A DNA stretch of 35,752 nt. It comes from Capnocytophaga sp. GTDB lineage: Bacteria; Bacteroidota; Bacteroidia; Flavobacteriales; Flavobacteriaceae. A program made the position numbers and the translations under genes. Below are positions 8,634-17,019 of the stretch, in pieces. The DNA lies in assembly GCF_030532915.1 (NCBI RefSeq), contig NZ_JAUNKD010000027.1:1-35752 (forward strand), given 5' to 3'. A model generated the notes under the pieces. The model had not been told where the DNA came from. It was given only the letters and a program-made list of their open reading frames with translations, and made no database searches. Each line of letters starts with the position of its first letter. Position 1 is the stretch's first letter.

Positions 8634-9308
8634 TTATAATTGATATTTGATTGATAAACCAACCAAAAAGCCAACTGACGATAAATTAAAATTCTCTGAA
8701 TCAATAAGCATATTATTTAATCGCCAAGTCCTTGATACTGAGTGTTTATAATAAGCATCCGTGTTTACAGATAAACTCCATTTATTGTCCTTCCAAGAAG
8801 CAACCCTGAAATATAATTTTGTACCGAAAGTAAAATCAGCTTCATTGCCCGTAATTCGTAATGAAGTTGGCGTAACTCCTTGTTTTAGTGAATAATCCAA
8901 AAATATTTCAGCATCTTGCCCGCCAATGGAAGCGCAAGGTGAAAGTGTAAAAAAGTTTTTCTGAATAAGGTCATATAACACCCCAACCGAATACGACTCC
9001 GAACTTCCGTTGTAGTAATGTTTATTTTCGTTTTTAGCTGTTTTAAAGCTCGAAGTGTAAGTTTCAAGCAAAAGTCCCCAACGATTTCTTCTCAAAACCA
9101 ACGTTGCTCCGCCTCGTGTAGAACCAAAAACGTTTAATTTTTCGGACAATACAGGAAAAGTATTGTCTGTTAATTTGCTGTCTATCTGTTTAATATCCGT
9201 TAAGTTTGTAATTCCAAAATTTGCCCCAAACTCCACAGAATAATTTCCGTTTTGTGCGTTTACCCAACCAAAAACAAGCGTAAACGTTAAAAATAATATT
9301 CTTTTCAT
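8634..9308 (-). CDS. Secreted protein, probable outer-membrane beta-barrel
   Basis: A 224-residue protein with a clear signal peptide (MKRILFLTFTLVFGWVNAQ, cleavage likely before Q). The rest is rich in alternating hydrophobic strands (for example YSVEFGANFGIT, WGLLLETYT, YSVGVLYDLI), and it ends in GLSIKYQL, typical of small outer-membrane barrels of the OmpW/porin-like kind. The start at 9308 was chosen over an upstream in-frame start at 9452 because only this one places the signal peptide at the N-terminus. It stands alone behind its own promoter and has a leader of about 108 nt. Function unknown. Confidence 0.8.
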   Translation of the reverse strand: MKRILFLTFTLVFGWVNAQNGNYSVEFGANFGITNLTDIKQIDSKLTDNTFPVLSEKLNVFGSTRGGATLVLRRNRWGLLLETYTSSFKTAKNENKHYYNGSSESYSVGVLYDLIQKNFFTLSPCASIGGQDAEIFLDYSLKQGVTPTSLRITGNEADFTFGTKLYFRVASWKDNKWSLSVNTDAYYKHSVSRTWRLNNMLIDSENFNLSSVGFLVGLSIKYQL

Positions 9309-9422
9309 ACGATTTTCTAAAAATGCCTCCATTTTCAATGGTACAACGGCGTACCTTAAAGGGGTATCCAATTTCGGCGTTATGAATAGTAAGCTCCCTA
9401 TTTTTGGTTTAAATTGCGGAGG

Positions 9423-9453
9423 CAAACATACCACCTTTTTTAACAAAAACAAA
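9423..9453 (-). promoter_or_regulatory. Promoter of the barrel-protein gene
   Basis: Minus strand: TTTG at 9453-9450, 19-nt spacer, TATGTTTG at 9430-9423. The transcript would have a leader of about 108 nt before the ATG at 9308. Confidence 0.7.
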
Positions 9454-9482
9454 TTTTTATCATTTTCTACAAAAATAAGTTT

Positions 9483-9490
9483 TATTTTTG
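9483..9490 (+). promoter_or_regulatory. -7 box before the TIGR02757 gene
   Basis: TATTTTTG matches TAnnTTTG, 22 nt before the ATG. No convincing -33 box. Confidence 0.45.
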
Positions 9491-9512
9491 CACTTAACTT
9501 TTTATAAAATAA

Positions 9513-10307
9513 ATGAATACCAACGACTTAAAAAATTTTCTTGACGAAAAAGTAGGGCAATACAACCGCCCTGAATTTATCGAATCCGACCCGATTCAAA
9601 TTCCGAAGCGATTTTCATCAAAAGAAGACATTGAAATTGCCGGTTTTTTGATTTCCGTCATTGCGTGGGGGCAACGTAAAACAATTATATCCAACGGGTT
9701 AAAACTAATGGGTTTATTCGGAAATGCACCTTATGATTTTGTGATGTCACACACTGAAAACGATTTGGAACGCCTCCAAAATTTTGTACATCGCACCTTT
9801 AATGGACAAGATTTGCAACAATTTGTTATAAGTTTAAAAAATATTTACAAACATCACAACGGATTAGAAAATGCGTTTATAAACGGCATCGAAAACGGAA
9901 ATTTGCAACAAGCTATTTCAAATTTTAAACAGCTGTTTTTTAATGACTTAAAACATCAAAGAACCTTAAAACACCTGCCCGACCCGCGTAAAGGTTCGGT
10001 TGCCAAACGTTTTAATATGTTTTTGCGTTGGATGGTTCGATGTGATAATGCGGGTGTTGATTTCGGTATTTGGAAAGGGATTTCACCCTCGTTATTGTCC
10101 TGCCCGTTAGACGTTCATTCGGGAAATGTTGCCAGAAGTTTGGGGCTCATCACCCGACCCAAAAACGATGTGGAAGCCTTGGCAGAGCTTGATAATCACT
10201 TGCGGAAATTTGACCTGACCGATCCCGCCAAATACGATTTTGCTCTCTTCGGGATTGGGGTTTTTGATGATTTGGATTTGAAAAAATCACCCCTCATCGT
10301 CAAGTAA
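9513..10307 (+). CDS. TIGR02757 (DUF2400) family protein
   Basis: A 264-residue soluble protein that I place in the TIGR02757/DUF2400 family by its layout: the N-terminal DEKVGQYNRPEFIESDPIQIPKRF region, the AWGQRKTII block, and the C-terminal LDVHSGNVARSLGL motif with conserved D and H. The family is common in Bacteroidota and has no established biochemical role known to me; the fold has been compared with DNA glycosylases of the HhH type. The last 21 nt overlap the convergent yigZ gene, so the two 3' ends interlock without a terminator between them. Confidence 0.8.
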   Translation: MNTNDLKNFLDEKVGQYNRPEFIESDPIQIPKRFSSKEDIEIAGFLISVIAWGQRKTIISNGLKLMGLFGNAPYDFVMSHTENDLERLQNFVHRTFNGQDLQQFVISLKNIYKHHNGLENAFINGIENGNLQQAISNFKQLFFNDLKHQRTLKHLPDPRKGSVAKRFNMFLRWMVRCDNAGVDFGIWKGISPSLLSCPLDVHSGNVARSLGLITRPKNDVEALAELDNHLRKFDLTDPAKYDFALFGIGVFDDLDLKKSPLIVK

Positions 10308-10898
10308 TAAAACGCCGTAAACAGTTTGGAAAGTTGCCCGAACTTCTTCCCATTCACTTTGACGGACTTCAATGAACAAGATACAGTTTAATTCCATTTT
10401 TTGATTGATAATCTGTAAGTTATGTTCTTTGATGATTCGCATTACCTTGTTCATATCTTTGTAATCGAATGCGATGACGAGCGTTTGGGTAACGATTTTT
10501 TCCACAATTTCAGCTTCTTGCAAAGTGAGTTGTGCCGATGTTTTATAGGCCTGCACCAGTCCGCCAACGCCCAATTTGATGCCACCAAAATAACGCACCA
10601 CGATAACCAAAACATCGGTGAGTTCAAACGACTGAATTTGTCCGTAAATAGGAATGCCCGCCGAGTTGTTGGGTTCACCATCGTCATTTGCCCGATAATA
10701 CATTGATTTTCCGTGACCTAACTGCCAAGCATAACACCAATGCCGAGCCGAATAATGTTCTTTTTTAACGGCTTCAAGATGTTGTTTTATTTCCGCTTCG
10801 GTTTTCACGGGGAAAGCGTAGCCCAAAAATTTACTGCTTTTCTCCTTGAAAATGACCTCTTTAACCGGGTTTTCTATCGTTTTGAACGTATCTTCCAT
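10287..10898 (-). CDS. YigZ/IMPACT family protein
   Basis: A 203-residue protein of the UPF0029 (IMPACT/YigZ) family. The N-terminal domain holds the family block ARHWCYAW (51-58), DDGEPNNSAG (72-81) and VRYFGGIKLGVGGL (101-114). The C-terminal part (about 135-200) is the ferredoxin-like extension of YigZ. Eukaryotic IMPACT modulates Gcn2 signalling; the role of the bacterial proteins is poorly defined. I use the ATG at 10898 because the longer frame begins with TTG. It lies 15 nt behind ribD and is probably in its operon. Confidence 0.88.
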   Translation of the reverse strand: MEDTFKTIENPVKEVIFKEKSSKFLGYAFPVKTEAEIKQHLEAVKKEHYSARHWCYAWQLGHGKSMYYRANDDGEPNNSAGIPIYGQIQSFELTDVLVIVVRYFGGIKLGVGGLVQAYKTSAQLTLQEAEIVEKIVTQTLVIAFDYKDMNKVMRIIKEHNLQIINQKMELNCILFIEVRQSEWEEVRATFQTVYGVLLLDDEG

Positions 10899-10913
10899 AT
10901 ACAATTTATAAAA

Positions 10914-11960
10914 CTATAAGTTTTTGTAAATGAATAATTTATCGTTTTCAAATTCATTAATCGCTATCAGCGTTTTTTGTTGAAAATCAGGAGCTTGTCT
11001 TCCGCTTCCAAACGAGATATTTCCTTTGAAAATAAAGGCTTCGTCCCACAGATTTTCATTTATAAATTGCTGTAATACAGTGCTTCCGCCTTCCACTATA
11101 AGGCTTTGGATATTTTTTTCGTATAAAATAGTACAGATTTGTTGAGGCAGATTTTTCGAAAAGTTTATTTTCTGAACGGAAGTATTTGTAAATAACTGAT
11201 TTTCTGTTTTTTCAGAAAGAAATAACGTAGGCTGTGTATCGTCCCAAACCGAAAAATTTCGTGGTGTTTTCAAATTTCGGTCGATAATCACCCGCAACGG
11301 ATTTTTCCCGAACCAATCACGCGTGTTTAACTTCGGATTATCGTGTAAAACGGTGTTTGTTCCAACCAAAATTGCCTGTTCTTGGCTTCGCATTTTATGA
11401 ACATATTGCTTTGAATATGAGTTTGTTATCCACTTTGGAGCAATTTCATTTTTGGTTTCGGGAGCGATAAAACCATCACGAGTTTCCGCCCATTTCAAAA
11501 AAATATAAGGACGTTTTTTTTGATGAAAGGTAAAAAAACGTTTGTTCAGTTTTTGGCACTCTTTTTCCAAAACACCTACAATTACCTCACAACCAGTATC
11601 TTTCAGTTTTTTGATTCCGTTGCCACACACTTTTGCAAAAGGGTCGGTTGTTCCGATGATTACTTTCGGGATTTTATGCTTGATAATCAAATCACTACAC
11701 GGTGGTGTTTTCCCGAAATGGCTACACGGTTCTAAACTTACATAAATGGTACTTTTTGTGAGTAATTCTTTGTTTTTCACCGAATTAATAGCGTTTACCT
11801 CTGCGTGTGGTTCGCCTGCTTTTTTGTGCCAGCCTTCACCGATGATTTTTCCTTCACAAGTAATGACACTGCCCACCATCGGATTGGGGTATGTGTTTCC
11901 TAATCCATTGTAAGCCAATTGAATACATCGCTTCATCATTTCATTGTCAAAACTTGTCAT
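10914..11960 (-). CDS. ribD: Riboflavin biosynthesis deaminase/reductase
   Basis: Bifunctional enzyme of the second and third steps of riboflavin synthesis. The 348-residue protein has an N-terminal cytidine-deaminase-like domain with the zinc site H52-A-E54 and C79/C88 (PCSHFGKTPPC), and a C-terminal RibD reductase domain from about 150 (KWAETRDGFIA, later LIVEGGSTV). The start at 11960 is chosen because the in-frame TTG at 11981 lies inside the promoter box. yigZ follows. No FMN riboswitch is visible in the 5' region, and other rib genes are not in the window. Confidence 0.93.
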   Translation of the reverse strand: MTSFDNEMMKRCIQLAYNGLGNTYPNPMVGSVITCEGKIIGEGWHKKAGEPHAEVNAINSVKNKELLTKSTIYVSLEPCSHFGKTPPCSDLIIKHKIPKVIIGTTDPFAKVCGNGIKKLKDTGCEVIVGVLEKECQKLNKRFFTFHQKKRPYIFLKWAETRDGFIAPETKNEIAPKWITNSYSKQYVHKMRSQEQAILVGTNTVLHDNPKLNTRDWFGKNPLRVIIDRNLKTPRNFSVWDDTQPTLFLSEKTENQLFTNTSVQKINFSKNLPQQICTILYEKNIQSLIVEGGSTVLQQFINENLWDEAFIFKGNISFGSGRQAPDFQQKTLIAINEFENDKLFIYKNL

Positions 11961-11978
11961 TTGTAGTGATTTTTCCTG

Positions 11979-12010
11979 CAAATTTACGCCATTTCAACCG
12001 ATTTCACAAA
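11979..12010 (-). promoter_or_regulatory. Promoter of ribD-yigZ
   Basis: Minus strand: TTTG at 12010-12007, 20-nt spacer, TAAATTTG at 11986-11979. The ATG is 18 nt beyond the box, leaving a very short leader. Confidence 0.7.
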
Positions 12011-12065
12011 TTTTCAAAAATATCAAATTAAAAGAAATAATGGTGGTTTTATCGGAAAATAAACC

Positions 12066-12073
12066 TATCTTTG
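12066..12073 (+). promoter_or_regulatory. -7 box before the GH20 gene
   Basis: TATCTTTG matches TAnnTTTG, 22 nt before the ATG; it is divergent from the ribD promoter. The -33 region is weak. Confidence 0.5.
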
Positions 12074-12095
12074 TCCGTCAAATGTCTTTTATTTT

Positions 12096-14096
12096 ATGAA
12101 ACACGTTTTATTTTCTTTTTTACTGATTTTCACATCATTATCCTATGCAGGAATTGACCATTTGTTGCCCAAGCCGCAACACATTCAGCCTAACGGAGAA
12201 ACTTTTTGCTTCAAAAAAGTGCGTTTGGAGACTTCGGTTTTGCAAGAACAATGGCGGCAATTTATTTCGGAAATGGGCGGAGAAATTTCTTCTTCGGCTA
12301 AGCAATCCATTGAAATAAAGTTAGTTAGTGACATTCCGCAAGCCGAACTAAACAAAGAAGAAGCCTATCGACTAATCGTTTCCAAACGAAAAATACAAAT
12401 CGAAGCCGTAACCGAAAAAGGCGTTTATTGGGCAATGCAAACACTTCGGCAATTAAAATCGTCCAAAGGAAAAACCTACTTTGAGGGCTGTTCCATAGTG
12501 GATTATCCTGCGTTTCGCATTCGCGGATTTATGCAAGATGTGGGGCGTACGTTCATTTCGTTGGAAGAATTAAAGCAAGAAATCAAAATTCTTTCGCAAT
12601 ATAAAATTAATATTTTTCATTGGCATCTAACTGAAAATCAGGGTTGGCGATTGGAAAGCAAACGCTATCCGATTTTGAATGACCCGTCGAGTTACGAGCG
12701 AATGCACGCCAAATTTTACACCTTAGAGGAAGTGAAAGAATTGGTGGATTTTTGCAAGCAACACAACGTGATTTTGATTCCTGAAATTGATATGCCGGGG
12801 CATAGTTTGGCGTTTCAAAAGGCGTTTCAATGCGATATGCAAACCGAAAAAGGAATGTTGATTCTCAAAGAATTACTCGATGAAATGTTGCCGTATTTTG
12901 ATGTTCCGTACTTTCATATCGGTACGGACGAGGTGGAATTTACCAACCCCGATTTTGTCCCTGAAATGGTGCGATTTGTTCGTGAAAGAGGCAAAAAAGT
13001 GATTTCGTGGAATCCCGGTTGGGACTACAAACCGGGCGAAATTGATATGACGCAGTTGTGGAGTTATCGCGGAAAGGCACAAAAAGGCATTCCCGCCATT
13101 GATTGTCGCTTGCATTACATCAATCATTTTGATGCGTTTGCCGATTTGGTGGCACTCTATAACAGTCGGATTTTGAACGTGGAAAAGGGCGACCACGACC
13201 ACGCGGGAAGCATCGTAGCCATCTGGCACGACCGATTTATTCTCGATGAAAAAGAAATTATTATTCAGAATAATTTTTACCCGTCGATGTTGGCTCTGGC
13301 GGAACGTTCTTGGCTTGGCGGCGGAACGGAATATTTTGACGTAAAAGGAACGAATTTATTTTCGGAAAAAGACGAGAATTTCATTGCTTTTCACGATTTT
13401 GAGCGCCGAATGTTATGGCATAAAGAACGATATTTCAGCAGCTTACCTTTCGCATATGTGAAGCAAACGCACATCAAATGGCGAATTACGGAAGCGTTCC
13501 CCAATGACGGAAATTTGTCAAAAGTTTTTCCGCCCGAGCAAGGCAATTTTGCTGAAAATTATTCGTACAACGGAAAAAAATACGGCACGAAAGAAGCCAT
13601 CGGGGCGGGTGTTTATTTGCGACACGTTTGGGGAAAAATTGTAAAAACGTTTTACGAAAATCCACAACCCAACCATACGGCGTATGCTTATACGTATGTG
13701 TATTCACCTAAAAAACAGACCGTTGGCTTGTGGGTTGCAACGCAAAATTACAGTCGTTCCGAAAAAGATTTACCGCCTCCGCAAGGAAAATGGGATTACA
13801 AAGAAAGTAAAATTTGGATTAACGGAACGGAAATTTTACCGCCTGTGTGGGCTTCTTCGCATAAAGAAAAATCGAATGAAATTCCGCTGACGAACGAGAA
13901 TTTTGAAGTGCGTCCGCCAATTTCAGTAACTTTGCAAAAGGGCTGGAATGCGGTTTTGTTGAAACTTCCCGTTGGAAAATTTTCCACTTCTGAAGTTCGC
14001 CTTGTGAAGTGGCATTTCAATTTTGCTTTTGTATCGCTGGACGGCAAAAAAGACATTGAAGGATTGATTTTCAGTCCTGAACAGAAGAAGAGATAA
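12096..14096 (+). CDS. Secreted GH20 beta-N-acetylhexosaminidase
   Basis: A 666-residue exported enzyme that should remove terminal GlcNAc or GalNAc from glycans. It has a signal peptide (MKHVLFSFLLIFTSLSYA), an N-terminal GH20b-like domain (about 20-135), and the catalytic barrel from about 140. Family residues are visible: HWHLTENQGWR (175-185), PEIDMPGH (229-236), and the D278-E279 pair in HIGTDEVEF, where the glutamate is the general acid and the aspartate positions the substrate acetamido group. The C-terminal 200 residues look like a beta-sandwich. No lipobox, so periplasmic or secreted. Such enzymes serve host-glycan foraging or peptidoglycan turnover. Confidence 0.9.
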   Translation: MKHVLFSFLLIFTSLSYAGIDHLLPKPQHIQPNGETFCFKKVRLETSVLQEQWRQFISEMGGEISSSAKQSIEIKLVSDIPQAELNKEEAYRLIVSKRKIQIEAVTEKGVYWAMQTLRQLKSSKGKTYFEGCSIVDYPAFRIRGFMQDVGRTFISLEELKQEIKILSQYKINIFHWHLTENQGWRLESKRYPILNDPSSYERMHAKFYTLEEVKELVDFCKQHNVILIPEIDMPGHSLAFQKAFQCDMQTEKGMLILKELLDEMLPYFDVPYFHIGTDEVEFTNPDFVPEMVRFVRERGKKVISWNPGWDYKPGEIDMTQLWSYRGKAQKGIPAIDCRLHYINHFDAFADLVALYNSRILNVEKGDHDHAGSIVAIWHDRFILDEKEIIIQNNFYPSMLALAERSWLGGGTEYFDVKGTNLFSEKDENFIAFHDFERRMLWHKERYFSSLPFAYVKQTHIKWRITEAFPNDGNLSKVFPPEQGNFAENYSYNGKKYGTKEAIGAGVYLRHVWGKIVKTFYENPQPNHTAYAYTYVYSPKKQTVGLWVATQNYSRSEKDLPPPQGKWDYKESKIWINGTEILPPVWASSHKEKSNEIPLTNENFEVRPPISVTLQKGWNAVLLKLPVGKFSTSEVRLVKWHFNFAFVSLDGKKDIEGLIFSPEQKKR

Positions 14097-14097
14097 T

Positions 14098-14135
14098 AAA
14101 AAAGTCCGTTTTTCTTTTGAAAAACGGACTTTTTT
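14098..14135. terminator. Strong bidirectional terminator
   Basis: A 16-bp perfect stem (14098-14113 with 14120-14135), 6-nt loop, A-run and T-run ends. It serves the GH20 gene on plus and the ABC gene on minus. Confidence 0.88.
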
Positions 14136-14165
14136 AGTGCTGAAAATTATACGAAAAAGGAGGAA

Positions 14166-15917
14166 TTATTGCGTTGCGAATTGTACTTCGTATAAATTTC
14201 GGTAGTAACCGCTTTCAAGTTGTAACAATTCATCGTGTGAGCCTGTTTCCACGATATTCCCTTTGTGCAGCACGATGATTTTATCTGCTTTTTTGATGGT
14301 CGTCAGCCGATGTGCGATGATGATAGCCGTACGCCCTTGTGTGATTTTATCGGTAGCTTCTTGAATCATTTTTTCAGATTGCGAATCGATAGAAGAGGTG
14401 GCTTCGTCAAGAATAAGTATTTGAGGTTTAATTACATAAGCTCTTAAAAAAGCGATGAGTTGGCGTTGTCCGGCAGAGAGCATCGTACCGCGTTCTTTTA
14501 CATTATAATGGTATCCGTTGGGGAGTTTCATCAAAAAATCGTGTACGCCGATGCTTTTGGCGGCTTCGATAACTTCGGCTTCGGAAATCGACGGATTTTT
14601 TAGCGTGATGTTGTTCAATATACTATCGGCGAATAAAAAAACGTCTTGTAGAACAATGGCAATATGTTCGCGTAACGAATGTAGGGTCAGTTCTTTAATG
14701 TTTATATCGTCAATGTAAATGGCTCCGGATTGAATGTTGTAAAACCGATTTAACAGATTGATAATGGTTGATTTTCCGGCTCCGGTAGCCCCGACAATAG
14801 CAATGGTTTGCCCCTGCTTAACATCAAAACTGATTCCGTGCAAAATTTCTTCTCCTTTAACATATTCAAAATGAACATTTTCAAAACGAATGTTCCCTTT
14901 TACGTCAGTGAGTTTTTTGCTTCCTTCTTGTTCAAGTTCTTCATCGGTATTTAAAATGGTAAACACACGTTGTGAGGCGATTACGCCCATTTGCAGGGTG
15001 TTGAATTTATCGGCAATGTGCCTCAACGGACGGAAAAGCATCTGTGTGAGCTGAATGAACAAAAATATCGTTCCTAAATCAAAAGTATCCGAAGCTATGG
15101 CGTTAAATCCTCCAAACCAGACAATTAACGCAATGGTTATGGATACCGCCAAATCGCCCACCGGAAAGAAAATAGAGTTGTACCAAATGGTTCTGAGCCA
15201 GCCTTTTTTATGTTTTTCGTTAATTTCTTTGAATTTTTCAAATTCGTGTTTTTCTTGGGTGAAAAGTTGCACGATTTTGATGCCCGAGATGCGTTCTTGC
15301 ACAAAGGCGTTCAGGTTTGCTACCTGTTTGCGCACCTCAATAAAAGCTGATTTCATCGATTTTTGAAACCAACGCGTCATATACAAAATCAGTGGCATCA
15401 TTAGGTAACTAATGAGTGCTAATCGCCAGTCAATGAATATCATAACAATTGTAATGACAATCATTTTCAGTAAATCACTCATAATTTCAAACAAGCCTGA
15501 ACTGAAAACCTCACCGATGCGTTCCATATCATTAACGGCACGCGTAACGAGCAAACCAACCGATGATTGGTCGTAATATTTCATTTTAAACCGAAGTAAG
15601 TGGGCGAAAAGTTGCTTACGAATATCCCTAATGACGGTCTGTCCCAGCCAGTTAGCTAAATACGCAAATGAAAATTGTATCAAAACTTCGGTGAGTAATA
15701 AGCCTAATAATAAGTAAGTTATCAAAACCAATCCGTCATAATTTTTCGGAATGATGTAATCATCAATGGCAGTTTTGATAAGATAAGGCTGTGCCGTTGA
15801 AAGTACCGATGCCAGCACCGAGAGTAACGCAACAACAAAAAAAGCAAAGCGATAAGGCTTTACAAAGCGATATAACTGCTTGAACGTTTGTTTGTTACTG
15901 TTTTTTGTTTCTGACAT
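14166..15917 (-). CDS. ABC exporter, fused permease and ATPase
   Basis: A 583-residue half-transporter of the MsbA/multidrug type. The N-terminal 320 residues form a six-span transmembrane domain, and the C-terminal nucleotide-binding domain (about 340-583) has Walker A GATGAGKST, Q-loop (LQDVFLFADS), signature LSAGQRQ, Walker B ILILDEATSSID and a switch histidine (IIAHRL). The signature has A in place of the first G, as is common in this subgroup. It would act as a homodimer or as half of a heterodimer, exporting lipids or drugs; the substrate is not evident. holA lies upstream in the same direction after a 61-nt gap. Confidence 0.9.
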   Translation of the reverse strand: MSETKNSNKQTFKQLYRFVKPYRFAFFVVALLSVLASVLSTAQPYLIKTAIDDYIIPKNYDGLVLITYLLLGLLLTEVLIQFSFAYLANWLGQTVIRDIRKQLFAHLLRFKMKYYDQSSVGLLVTRAVNDMERIGEVFSSGLFEIMSDLLKMIVITIVMIFIDWRLALISYLMMPLILYMTRWFQKSMKSAFIEVRKQVANLNAFVQERISGIKIVQLFTQEKHEFEKFKEINEKHKKGWLRTIWYNSIFFPVGDLAVSITIALIVWFGGFNAIASDTFDLGTIFLFIQLTQMLFRPLRHIADKFNTLQMGVIASQRVFTILNTDEELEQEGSKKLTDVKGNIRFENVHFEYVKGEEILHGISFDVKQGQTIAIVGATGAGKSTIINLLNRFYNIQSGAIYIDDINIKELTLHSLREHIAIVLQDVFLFADSILNNITLKNPSISEAEVIEAAKSIGVHDFLMKLPNGYHYNVKERGTMLSAGQRQLIAFLRAYVIKPQILILDEATSSIDSQSEKMIQEATDKITQGRTAIIIAHRLTTIKKADKIIVLHKGNIVETGSHDELLQLESGYYRNLYEVQFATQ

Positions 15918-15978
15918 TTGTACTTGTTTGATTATGATGAAACGTTTCGATTTTTAAGGATAAGGAATTTATACGGAA

Positions 15979-16986
15979 TTAATTTCGTAAAATATTGATA
16001 ATTAAATCTTTTAATAGATTGGCTTGTGATGAATTTACCGCACCAACGCCTTTGCTTTTCACGTCAATATCACGAAGCCCCGCAATGATGGCACTGACTT
16101 TTTTCATCGGGTAATTTCGGGCGGCGGTGTGGTATTCTTTAACAAAAAATGGGTTGATTTTCAGTGCTGTTGCAACGTTTTTGTCGGAATGTTCCGAAAG
16201 CCCGTGATAAGTGAGTAACTGCTGAAAAAACGTGTAAAGCGTTCCAAGTGTTACCACAATGGGATTGTCTTTGGGGTTGTCGGCAAAATATTTGATGATT
16301 TGAACGGCTTTGAGTTCGTTTTTCTCACCGATTGCCTTCCGCAGTTCAAAATTGTTGAAATCCTTGCTGATACCGATATTTTTTTCAATAATTTCAGGAG
16401 AAATTTCAGTCCCTTTTGGTACGATAATGGTCAATTTTTCGATTTCGTTGTGAATTCGGCTTAAATCCGTTCCCAAAAATTCAACCAACATTTGCGTGGC
16501 TTTTGGGGTAATGACGAATTTTTTTTCTTTTAAAACACTCGGAATCCAATTAGTTACTTGGTTCTCGTACAGTTTTTTACTTTCAAAAAGCACGTTGTTT
16601 TTTGCCAGTGCTTTCACTAATTTTTTTCGTTTGTCAAGCGTTTTATATTTGTAACAGAGCACCAAAATAGTGGTAGGTGAGGGGTTTTCAACATACGGGG
16701 TTAAATCTTCAATTGCATTACCCAAATGTTGGGCTTCCTTGATGATAATTACTTGATACGGAGCCATCATCGGGAAGCGTTTGGCGTTGTTCACAATATC
16801 CGAAACCGAAACATCTTGCCCGTAAAGCACCATTTGATTGAAGCCTTTTTCGTCTTCCGAGAGAATGTTATTTTGGATGTAATCAGATATAACATCAATA
16901 AAATAAGGCTCTTCTCCCATTAAAAAATACACGGGGGCAATCTTACCGTTTTTGATGTCATTGATAATTTTTTCTACTTCATTCAT
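15979..16986 (-). CDS. holA: DNA polymerase III delta subunit
   Basis: Delta subunit of the clamp loader, which opens the beta clamp during replication. The 335-residue protein shows the HolA layout: an N-terminal AAA+-like part (PVYFLMGEEPYFIDVISDYI at about 19-38, later PYQVIIIKEAQ), a lid domain, and the C-terminal collar helix region (RDIDVKSKG.G). No functional Walker A is expected in delta and none is seen. The start at 16986 replaces an in-frame TTG at 17013, which sits next to a promoter box. It begins 33 nt after the permease stop and may be expressed both with it and on its own. Confidence 0.88.
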   Translation of the reverse strand: MNEVEKIINDIKNGKIAPVYFLMGEEPYFIDVISDYIQNNILSEDEKGFNQMVLYGQDVSVSDIVNNAKRFPMMAPYQVIIIKEAQHLGNAIEDLTPYVENPSPTTILVLCYKYKTLDKRKKLVKALAKNNVLFESKKLYENQVTNWIPSVLKEKKFVITPKATQMLVEFLGTDLSRIHNEIEKLTIIVPKGTEISPEIIEKNIGISKDFNNFELRKAIGEKNELKAVQIIKYFADNPKDNPIVVTLGTLYTFFQQLLTYHGLSEHSDKNVATALKINPFFVKEYHTAARNYPMKKVSAIIAGLRDIDVKSKGVGAVNSSQANLLKDLIINILRN

Positions 16987-17002
16987 AAAGCTCGCAAAAG
17001 TG

Positions 17003-17010
17003 CAAATATA
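17003..17010 (-). promoter_or_regulatory. -7 box before holA
   Basis: Minus strand TATATTTG matches TAnnTTTG, 16 nt before the holA ATG and just after the permease stop. The -33 box is unclear. Confidence 0.45.
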
Positions 17011-17019
17011 CAAAAAGAA

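Noticed and set aside
9309..9452. N-terminal extension of the barrel protein
   Set aside because: It spans the promoter and would place the signal peptide 48 residues inside the protein.
11961..11981. TTG start of ribD at 11981
   Set aside because: The codon lies within the TAAATTTG promoter box; the ATG at 11960 follows the expected transcription start.
16987..17013. TTG start of holA at 17013
   Set aside because: It sits beside a TATATTTG box and the HolA family starts near the ATG at 16986.
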